In this document: positions 1-5,495 of the stretch, one piece after another
Numbering within the stretch: the stretch's first letter is position 1
Layout of the letters: each line of letters starts with the position of its first letter
Source of the DNA: Thermoplasmata archaeon
GTDB lineage: Archaea; Thermoplasmatota; Thermoplasmata; Lutacidiplasmatales; UBA184
NCBI GenBank assembly: GCA_030037035.1
Contig: JASHSA010000071.1
Coordinates: forward strand, 1-9,487
Direction of reading: 5' to 3'
Length of the DNA: 9,487 nucleotides
Made by a program: the position numbers and the translations under genes
The notes under the pieces: model-generated
Databases searched by the model: none
What the model was told of the DNA's origin: nothing
The model's input: only the letters and a program-made list of their open reading frames with translations

Positions 1-84
1 GCGTGCGGGCGGATCTCGAGAGGTCGGGCCTCCCGGCCCGGGGCCGGGTTGCGACCTTCCTAGGTGGCTGCGTCCGCCGGCGGA

Positions 85-261
85 TCAACGAGGCCGCGGC
101 TTGCGCAGGCCCAGGCCGTTCTCGATGTAGAGCGCGGCTTGGGTCGACGCCGACCGTCGGTCGTTCTCGGCAGCGCGGCGCAGCGCGCGGAGGATCACGG
201 GCTCAACGTAGACCGCGAGGCCCACGCGCCGCTTTGCCTTCTCCTTTCGTGGCCGTGCCAT
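85..261 (-). CDS. Small ribbon-helix-helix (CopG/Arc-like) DNA-binding protein
   Basis: A 58-aa reading frame from ATG (259-261) to TGA (85-87). A basic N-terminal tail (MARPRKEKAKRR) leads into a short strand, GLAVYVEP (about residues 14-21), then helix ILRALRRAAENDRR (23-36), then helix TQAALYIENGL (40-50). This strand-helix-helix order, with Ser/Thr capping the second helix, is the ribbon-helix-helix layout. Such proteins act as dimers that insert the paired strand into the DNA major groove, as operon regulators or as antitoxins. The start is supported by a TATA-like box 26-32 nt upstream, implying a leaderless message; an in-frame GTG immediately before the ATG is the alternative start. 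If it is an antitoxin, a toxin gene would be expected just downstream, but the 84 bp left before the window edge contain no start for one. The fold call rests on pattern only and no target is known. Confidence 0.72.
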   Translation of the reverse strand: MARPRKEKAKRRVGLAVYVEPVILRALRRAAENDRRSASTQAALYIENGLGLRKPRPR

Positions 262-461
262 CACCTGTTCAAGGTCGGCAAAGGCAGATATAGACTACGT
301 TACACACGCGTTAGACCGGCACGTACCGACGCACAGAACTGTTCCGTTCCCCGGGACCGCGGCGCCGCGGACGGCGTCGGCGCGGAAGGGTCCCGGGGGC
401 GGGGCGCCGGCGACCGCCTGGAACCATAGGTTCAAGTGATTCGCGACCCGCACGCGCGGTC
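262..461. other. Divergent intergenic region between two DNA-binding-type genes
   Basis: These 200 bp separate the minus-strand ribbon-helix-helix gene from the plus-strand winged-helix gene and must hold both promoters. The left promoter is the TATA-like box at 287-293. For the right gene there is only a modestly AT-richer patch (about 425-441, containing CATAGGTTCAAGTG) at the correct distance from ATG 462. A perfect 14-bp palindrome, CCGCGGCGCCGCGG, lies at 357-370 and is a possible dimer-binding operator, although such palindromes arise by chance in GC-rich DNA. No convincing gene was found here. Confidence 0.5.
286..294 (-). promoter_or_regulatory. TATA-like box for the ribbon-helix-helix gene
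   Basis: On the minus strand the sequence CTATATC (287-293) stands out from GC-rich surroundings and lies 26-32 nt upstream of the ATG at 261. In archaea a TATA box lies about 26-30 nt before the transcription start, so transcription would begin at or next to the start codon (leaderless). No strong Shine-Dalgarno sequence precedes the ATG beyond a GGTG abutting it, which agrees with this. Inference from position and composition. Confidence 0.5.
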
Positions 462-797
462 ATGCTCGCCCCGGCGGAGGAGGCCGCACTCGGCCTCCGT
501 CGGGCGTTCGTCGAGATCCTCAAGCAGCTCAACCGAGACGAGATGGAGGAGCCCGAAGTCCCGGGCCTCGAGCTCGACGAGCTGCGCGCGCTGCTCGGGC
601 GGAGCGCCTTCCCGACGATCTCCCGCCCCGAGACCGCCCGCGCCCTCCGACTGCTCGTCGTCAACGGCTACGCGGTCGAGCTCACCGAACCCCGGTACGC
701 CTGGAGCCGGGGCCGGACGGTCGGCCGCCGCTACAGCATCACGACCCCGGGGAAGGCGTTCCTGCTGCAGGCGATCGAGCGCGTCGGCCGCATCTAG
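462..797 (+). CDS. Winged-helix (PadR/MarR-like) small protein, possible transcription regulator
   Basis: A 111-aa protein. The N-terminal helix (about 5-24) is followed by an acidic linker. A helix-turn-helix-like stretch comes next: ELDELRALLG (38-47), then ISRPETARALRLLVVNGY (53-70). A wing-like hairpin with TEPRYAWSRGRTVGRRYSIT (75-94) and a closing helix TPGKAFLLQAIERV (95-108) complete it. A 'recognition helix, then V.NGY, then basic hairpin, then YSIT..G' order is the usual look of compact archaeal winged-helix regulators, and the basic residues lie in the wing (R83, R85, R89, R90). The ATG at 462 is the first good start in frame; no clear Shine-Dalgarno lies upstream, so it may be leaderless. 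It is divergent from the ribbon-helix-helix gene, so the two may share regulation. Target and ligand are unknown, and a protein-protein role is equally possible. Confidence 0.72.
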   Translation: MLAPAEEAALGLRRAFVEILKQLNRDEMEEPEVPGLELDELRALLGRSAFPTISRPETARALRLLVVNGYAVELTEPRYAWSRGRTVGRRYSITTPGKAFLLQAIERVGRI

Positions 798-897
798 AGG
801 ACGACGGCCGTCGGCTCCGCGGACGGCGGACGCCCGTCGCGGCCTCGTCAAGAGCGCCTGACGCGCGGGCTAAGCCCCGCGGAACCGACCGTATCCC

Positions 898-1584
898 ATG
901 GCGATCCCGGAAGCGAAGCCGCCGAGCGGCGGTGAGGTGGCGCGGGAGCTCGAGTCGGAGTTCCTGCTCGAGGACGGAGAGCTCCTGGCTCCGCTCGCCG
1001 AACGGATGGGAGCGGTCGCGGAACGGCTCGACCGGGGCGAAGACGTCGACCCGGAGTACCTCGGTCGAGGGGTCGAGCTCTGCCGCCGGTACGGCGTCGA
1101 GGTCCACGCGCCCCGGGTCCGGCACCTGCTCTCGCTCGTCCCCCCCGCGCTGCCGGCGGACGACGAAGGCCCGGCGCCCCGGCGACTCCGGCGTCGGGAA
1201 CGAACGGCCCCCGCACCGTCCCCGCCCCCCCGGGAGACGTCCCTTCGCGAGCTCCAGGCGATGCTGCACGAGCAGACGCTCTCGGAGGAGCGGATCGGCG
1301 AGCTGCACCGCCTCCTCACGTTCTACGCCTCCCACGGCTACGGTGCCCGCGAACGGTTCGCCTCCGCGCTGCATGCGTTCGTCGTCTCGGAGCTGGCGTG
1401 GGCCAAGGAGGAGGAGGAGTACGTCCTCCGGGCGTTCCGGCTCCCGCTCTCGCAGGAGAGCGACGCCAAGGTCCACAGCGGGCTCGCGGAGGTCGCCCGG
1501 GCCCGAGGTGCGCTGCTCGAGGCAATCCGTGCGTTCGTCGCCGAGCCGCTCCTCCCCTACGGCGCCGCCGCGGCGAAGTCCTGA
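898..1584 (+). CDS. Helical protein resembling a hemerythrin-like domain with most metal ligands missing
   Basis: A 228-aa, almost wholly helical protein with a Pro/Arg-rich linker (about 82-114). The first half (FLLEDGELLAPLAERM, then AERLDRGEDVDPEYLGRGVE, then a helix holding H70) follows the wording of hemerythrin-like helices A and B. The second half (SEERIGELHRLL, 129-140; FASALHAFVVSELAWAKEEEEY, 154-175) resembles helices C and D, including the AKEE acidic stretch. In real hemerythrins these helices carry His ligands in EH, HxxxE, EEH and HxxKE settings. Here the equivalents appear to be D26/G27, H70 with V74, R132, and A167, so a di-iron site is unlikely. If correct, it is a scaffold or sensor derived from an O2/NO/iron-binding bundle; alternatively the resemblance is only generic four-helix-bundle likeness. 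The ATG at 898 is the first start after a 100-bp gap and no Shine-Dalgarno is visible. The gene ends just before a transposase remnant. The gene itself is secure; the family is tentative. Confidence 0.48.
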   Translation: MAIPEAKPPSGGEVARELESEFLLEDGELLAPLAERMGAVAERLDRGEDVDPEYLGRGVELCRRYGVEVHAPRVRHLLSLVPPALPADDEGPAPRRLRRRERTAPAPSPPPRETSLRELQAMLHEQTLSEERIGELHRLLTFYASHGYGARERFASALHAFVVSELAWAKEEEEYVLRAFRLPLSQESDAKVHSGLAEVARARGALLEAIRAFVAEPLLPYGAAAAKS

Positions 1585-2090
1585 GCCTTCGCCCGGTCCT
1601 CTCCCTGCCGGAGGAGCTCCGGGCCGTCGCGGACGGCGGTGTTCCTGCCCGTCGGGCGGGCTACGCCAGCACCGGCCAAGGACCGTCGACCGTTCGCGAC
1701 GCCCCTGTGACGTCGACGCTCGGGCCGCCGGCGGTCTTCACCGACGGCATGACCGCTTACCCTCACGCGGTACGACGCGAGTTCGAGACTCACGGCAACA
1801 ACTCTCCCCACCGGGTCGTTCCCTCGATTCGCGCGCCTGAGTCCAACAACCTAGTCGAGCGGCTTCACGGCTCGGAGAAGGACCGGATCCGCCCGATGCG
1901 CGGGTTCGACAGCGAGGGCAGCACCGGGGCGCTAATGGAGGGCTTCCGAGTCCACTACAACATCGTCCGACCGCACCTCGCGCTTGGGATGACCCCCGGC
2001 GAGGCGGCCGGCCTCTCGAGCATCCCCGGGTTCCGGTGGCGGGAAATCATCAGGCTCGCCACACGGCCGGAGGGGACTGAAGCTACGTAG
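1585..2090 (+). pseudogene. 5'-truncated DDE transposase (IS6/IS240-like)
   Basis: The C-terminal part of a cut-down transposase. From about 1659 the frame reads like the archaeal IS6-type DDE domain. It has the second catalytic Asp in FTDGMTAYP (codon 1743-1745), the catalytic Glu in NNLVERLHGSEKDR (codon 1857-1859), MRGF, then HYNIVRPHLALGMTPGEAAG, which is the usual C-terminal signature of this group, and a stop at 2088-2090. The N-terminal helix-turn-helix and the first catalytic Asp are absent. The frame stays open further left only because it overlaps the preceding gene in another frame, so the remnant is 5'-deleted and cannot be active. Bases 1585-1658 have no assignable homology. I found no terminal inverted repeats or target duplications. 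It marks a past insertion next to the ATPase gene. Confidence 0.8.
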
Positions 2091-2100
2091 AAGCGGCGGG

Positions 2101-3678
2101 ATGGCGGTGGTTCTAAGTCTTACAGCGCTACGGCATCCGCGGTTAGGGGGGCCAATGGCGGCCGCGGCGAATGGGTTGCCTGCTGGTGTCGAGGCCGTTC
2201 TTAGGTCCTCAAACCCGTGGTGGGACAGCAAGCCGGGGAGGCCGGTTCCACCTTTCAAGCGTTGGCCGTTCGACCTAATCATCAGACGGCTCACGGACGA
2301 GAGTCGACTACCTGCCGTCGTTCTAAGGGGACCCCGGCAAGTCGGTAAGACTACCCTTCAAGAGCAAATCATCGACCAGCTAATCACATCAGATGCTGAT
2401 CGATGGTCCAAGCGGATTCTCAGGGTTCAGTTCGACGACCTGCCGAGCCTGCGCACTCTCGTGCGGGCGCCAAGCGGGCAAGAGGTCATTCTTCGGGTTA
2501 CTCGGTGGTACGAAGCGAACATCCTAGGCTCTACCCTAAACGAGACAGCTCGGGCAGGCACGCCAGCGATCCTCCTCCTTGATGAGGTTCAGAATCTGCC
2601 AGACTGGGGTGTCCAAATCAAGAGTCTCTGGGACACCTACGACGTGCGTGTCTTGGTCACCGGTAGCTCCGCACTGCGGCTCAGACGCGGCGAGGATAGC
2701 CTCGCAGGGCGACTCACTTCACTCGAACTCGGGCCCCTTACACTGAGAGAGATTGCCGGAATCGACGGCATCGGGACCATACCTCCGCTGGCGGCCGTTG
2801 GGGCAACCCTCCCTCTGGTGAGGAAGGAGTTCTGGGAGTCGCTGCGAGCCTTCGGTCTCAGCCACCAGGCTGTTAGGGACCCCGCGTTCGCTCGATTCGA
2901 CGAGCGAGGCGGCTACCCGATGTCTCACCTCGGGGCCGCCACGCCTTGGGATACGGTCGCGCCCCTCCTCTATGAGGCCATAGTCAAACGCGCAATCCAA
3001 CACGACCTCCGGCTGGGCGAACGTGGGCGGCGCAGAGACCCACAGTTACTCGCCGAGGTCTTTCGCCTGTGTTGTAAGTACGCTGGTCAGGCCCCCGGGC
3101 CGACGACGCTGGCACGCGAGATTCGGGCTAGCGTTCCTGGAAGCACCGTATCAACACTGGCTGTGGGCAGGTACCTACAGTTCTTCGATGAGACCCTGCT
3201 AGTAAGATTGGTTCAGCAGGCTGGCTTCCGACTGAAGAAGCGGCGCGGTTACCCGAAGATTACTCTTTGCGACCCGGCGCTCCGTGCGGCGACGCTCCAA
3301 GAAAGAGTCCCGCTTACGCCCGAGGTGCTGGAGGCGCACCGTGAGCTTGCTGACCTCGCCGGATTCCTAGCGGAGTCGGTGGTCGGATACTTGCTTATCG
3401 GCCTTGTCGGGGCTGACCTGAATTGGTTACCGAGAACGACGAAGGACCCCGAAGTCGACTTTGTCTTGTCTGCGGGCGCCCACCATATTCCGATTGAGGT
3501 GAAGTACCGTCGGAACATCAACAGTCTGAGTGACACACTCGGTCTCCGGACCTTCCTTGATCGAGGTGCCTACTCCGCCCCGTTCGCCATTTTGGTAACG
3601 AAGGAAGATGAGAGACCGGCGGGTCTCGACGATAGAATCGTCGATATCTCGCTGCGATCGCTCATGCTGATTCGCTAG
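2101..3678 (+). CDS. AAA ATPase with C-terminal DUF4143 domain
   Basis: A 525-aa ATPase of the AAA_14/DUF4143 group, widespread in archaea and bacteria and of poorly known function; links to mobile DNA are often suggested. Visible motifs are Walker A GPRQVGKTT (77-85), Walker B ILLLDEVQ (157-164), VTGSSA (186-191) and LAGR with a candidate arginine finger (201-204). The C-terminal region contains E424, EVDF (D453) and IEVKYRR (E466, K468), the PD-(D/E)xK-like nuclease-fold pattern typical of DUF4143; whether it cuts DNA is unknown. There are no membrane segments. The start is uncertain: ATG 2101 lies 10 bp after the transposase stop, while in-frame ATG 2155 follows a run of six G and would give 507 aa. 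The gene is less GC-rich than its surroundings (one 60-base line at 2341-2400 has 28 G+C, versus 46 of 60 at 6541-6600) and uses codons such as CTA, ATA and AGA, which suggests acquisition. Confidence 0.92.
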   Translation: MAVVLSLTALRHPRLGGPMAAAANGLPAGVEAVLRSSNPWWDSKPGRPVPPFKRWPFDLIIRRLTDESRLPAVVLRGPRQVGKTTLQEQIIDQLITSDADRWSKRILRVQFDDLPSLRTLVRAPSGQEVILRVTRWYEANILGSTLNETARAGTPAILLLDEVQNLPDWGVQIKSLWDTYDVRVLVTGSSALRLRRGEDSLAGRLTSLELGPLTLREIAGIDGIGTIPPLAAVGATLPLVRKEFWESLRAFGLSHQAVRDPAFARFDERGGYPMSHLGAATPWDTVAPLLYEAIVKRAIQHDLRLGERGRRRDPQLLAEVFRLCCKYAGQAPGPTTLAREIRASVPGSTVSTLAVGRYLQFFDETLLVRLVQQAGFRLKKRRGYPKITLCDPALRAATLQERVPLTPEVLEAHRELADLAGFLAESVVGYLLIGLVGADLNWLPRTTKDPEVDFVLSAGAHHIPIEVKYRRNINSLSDTLGLRTFLDRGAYSAPFAILVTKEDERPAGLDDRIVDISLRSLMLIR

Positions 3679-3934
3679 GGTGGTCGATGTCGAGCCCGCC
3701 CAATGAGGGTCAACTCCCGAGGTTAGAGGCGTCCCAAAGGAGGCCGGCGAGATCGCCGAAGCGCCCGCTAACTGAACAGAACCGCCGACCGCCCTCGCCG
3801 CTCCTCGGCCGTGACGTAGGCCGACGAGGACTCGTGGTGCCCGGCGTGCTGCGGAGACTGGGGCGCTTCTCTACCCTAGGGCCCCTGCCGTTCCGTCCGC
3901 GGCGGTTCGGGACGGCGGGGGTCCCGGGGGCCCC
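3679..3934. other. Gene-free stretch with a possible recombinase-tail relic
   Basis: These 256 bp separate the ATPase gene from the sulfatase-like gene. The composition drifts from mixed to very GC-rich. No convincing plus-strand gene is present: an 83-codon open frame from 3687 is Pro/Arg-rich and overlaps the next start. On the minus strand a 35-codon open stretch (3768-3875) reads AGHHESSSAYVTAEERR near its end, faintly like the GH...Y C-terminus of a tyrosine recombinase. No TATA-like box stands out at the expected distance before ATG 3935, and no T-tract terminator is visible. Confidence 0.4.
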
Positions 3935-5434
3935 ATGAGCTCCGGCGACCCGACGGTCCGGGTCCGCCCTCCGGACGTCGTTGTGGTCGTGCTCGACACG
4001 GCCCGGCTCGACGTCCTCTCCGGGGGTCTCGCCGCAGCCCCCGGCCAGACGTTCCTGGACGAGCTCCGCGCGCAGTGCTGGGTCCACCCCCGGACGATCG
4101 CGCCGGCGCCGTGGACCGCGCCGTCCCACGCGAGCCTGTTCACAGGGCTGCCGCCCTGGGAGCACCGGCTCCACCTGAAGGGCCTGCCGAAGCTCGCCCC
4201 CGGCTCGACGACGCTCGCCGACTCGCTGAGGGCGATCGGCTACCGGACGGCGAGCTTCACGACGAACAACTTCGTCGGACCGCTCACCGGTCTCCACCAG
4301 GGGTTCGAGGACTGGTGGGTCGGAGGCAAGCAGGATTGGCTGCTCCGGGGCTTCCGGGGTCCGCCGACCGAGGCGTCGACGCGGCGCTCCGGCTCGAACC
4401 TCGCCCGCATCGCCACCTTCGGACTGCAGGAGCCGGTCTGGAGCTGGATCGCACGCTGGCCGCGCCCGGTCGACAAGATCGCCCCGCTGCTGAACGGGCG
4501 GAAGCGAGGCCCGGCGGGGATGCGCGTCGCTCCGTGGATCGAAGGGGAGCTCCGGAGCTGGCTCGCGGGCATTCCGGCCGAGCGGCCGGCGTTCGCGTTC
4601 GTCAACTTCATGGAGCCCCATGAGCCGTACTTCGGGATCCTACCGACCCCCGGAGACGGCCCCGGACGGGCCGGTCCCTGGACCGGGGCGGTGCGCCAGG
4701 ACTCGAGCAACTGGGCGATCGGCTCCTGGAGCCCGTCCGACGAGGAGCTCGCCTCGATGCGACGGGCGTACGACGAGACGTTCCGTACGCTCGACGACCG
4801 CCTCCGCGACCTCGTCCAGCTCCTGCGCGCGGCCGGCCGCTGGGAGAACTCGCTGTTCGTCCTCACGAGCGACCACGGTCAGGCGTTCGGCGAGGCCGGG
4901 GTGCTCTTCCACGGCCTGCGGACCGCGGAGTCGCTCCTGCGCGTCCCGCTCTGGATACGGCCGCCTCACGGGGTCGACGTGCCCCTCCCCCGGGAGGACT
5001 GGATCTCGCTCGCGGCGCTCCGTCCGGCGATCGAGGCGATGGTCGCCCAGGTCTCCGGCGACGTGCGCGGAGACCCCCGGGCCGCCCCCGGCGGGAACGG
5101 CCGTGCCGCAGCGCCGGTCGTCGCGATCGCGGACGGCCTCGGGGGGATCGTGCGTTCGAGGGTCCCGGCGAGGCGCCTCGCGGAGCTCGACCGCCTCGAG
5201 GTCTGCGGCTATCTCGGCTCCCGCAAGCTCACCATGGACGTGGCGACCGAGCACTGCTCGCGGGTCGACCTCGACTCTGACCCGAAGGGCGAGCATCCCC
5301 AGGAGGTCGTTCCGTCGGGCGAGCTCGACGAGGTCTTCCAGGCGTTGCGCTCGGCCGCGCGCCTCGCGTTCCCGGACGCGTCGGGCGCGGGCGCGACGGT
5401 CGACTCGCGCCTCGCGTCCTGGGGCTACGTCTGA
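3935..5434 (+). CDS. Sulfatase-like alkaline phosphatase superfamily enzyme
   Basis: A 499-aa protein of the sulfatase/phosphodiesterase branch of the alkaline phosphatase superfamily. Landmarks are a hydrophobic first strand into the metal-binding D21 (VVVVVLDTARLD), the nucleophile region APWTAPSHASLFTG with T61 in the nucleophile position, the HxPY-like MEPHEPY with H229, LTSDHGQAFGE with metal ligands D313 and H314, and FHGL with H326 before the usual LLRVPLWIRPP. True sulfatases need a Cys or Ser in a CxPxR-type motif for formylglycine conversion. Here Thr takes that place, as in phosphotransfer or phosphodiesterase members, so the substrate is more likely a phosphate ester or phosphoglycerol/phosphoethanolamine-type group than a sulfate. 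No signal peptide or membrane helix is visible; the Val run is the core strand. The ATG at 3935 is 11 codons before the first strand and fits the family. The substrate is unknown, and the downstream peptidase gives no pathway clue. Confidence 0.85.
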   Translation: MSSGDPTVRVRPPDVVVVVLDTARLDVLSGGLAAAPGQTFLDELRAQCWVHPRTIAPAPWTAPSHASLFTGLPPWEHRLHLKGLPKLAPGSTTLADSLRAIGYRTASFTTNNFVGPLTGLHQGFEDWWVGGKQDWLLRGFRGPPTEASTRRSGSNLARIATFGLQEPVWSWIARWPRPVDKIAPLLNGRKRGPAGMRVAPWIEGELRSWLAGIPAERPAFAFVNFMEPHEPYFGILPTPGDGPGRAGPWTGAVRQDSSNWAIGSWSPSDEELASMRRAYDETFRTLDDRLRDLVQLLRAAGRWENSLFVLTSDHGQAFGEAGVLFHGLRTAESLLRVPLWIRPPHGVDVPLPREDWISLAALRPAIEAMVAQVSGDVRGDPRAAPGGNGRAAAPVVAIADGLGGIVRSRVPARRLAELDRLEVCGYLGSRKLTMDVATEHCSRVDLDSDPKGEHPQEVVPSGELDEVFQALRSAARLAFPDASGAGATVDSRLASWGYV

Positions 5435-5463
5435 GTCCGGCCGGAGCGCCCCCTCCGACTGCA

Positions 5464-5474
5464 ATCGGTATCCC
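5464..5474 (+). promoter_or_regulatory. Weak TATA-like element before the peptidase gene
   Basis: GGTATC (5467-5472), within the AT-richer CAATCGGTATCC in an otherwise GC-rich 61-bp gap, is centred about 26 nt upstream of the GTG at 5496. That is the archaeal spacing for a leaderless transcript. It is a poor match to a TATA consensus, so this is suggestive only; read-through from the gene upstream is an alternative. Confidence 0.28.
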
Positions 5475-5495
5475 CCGACGCTCCCTGCTCCGTTC

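Noticed and set aside
32..48. Hairpin CCCGGCC-CGG-GGCCGGG downstream of the RHH gene as a terminator
   Set aside because: No T-tract follows on the minus strand, archaeal terminators rely on T-tracts, and such short GC hairpins are expected by chance here.
864..881. Hairpin CGCGGG-CTAAGC-CCCGCG upstream of ATG 898 as a regulatory element or terminator
   Set aside because: Only six base pairs in GC-rich DNA, without a T-tract or any matching copy elsewhere in the window.
1398..1584. Upstream part of the transposase frame
   Set aside because: It overlaps the end of the helical-bundle gene in another frame and shows no transposase likeness, so it is not part of the relic.
3687..3938. 83-codon plus-strand frame between the ATPase and sulfatase-like genes
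   Set aside because: Pro/Arg-rich, no domain pattern, and it overlaps the start codon of the next gene.
3710..4621. 303-codon open frame on the minus strand
   Set aside because: It is Arg/Pro/Gly-rich with no domain pattern and lies antisense to the well-supported sulfatase-like gene; a by-product of high GC.
4620..5495. Upstream extension of the peptidase reading frame over the sulfatase-like gene
   Set aside because: The extension is Ser/Arg/Thr low-complexity and overlaps a real gene in another frame; the S53 prodomain begins only after 5496.
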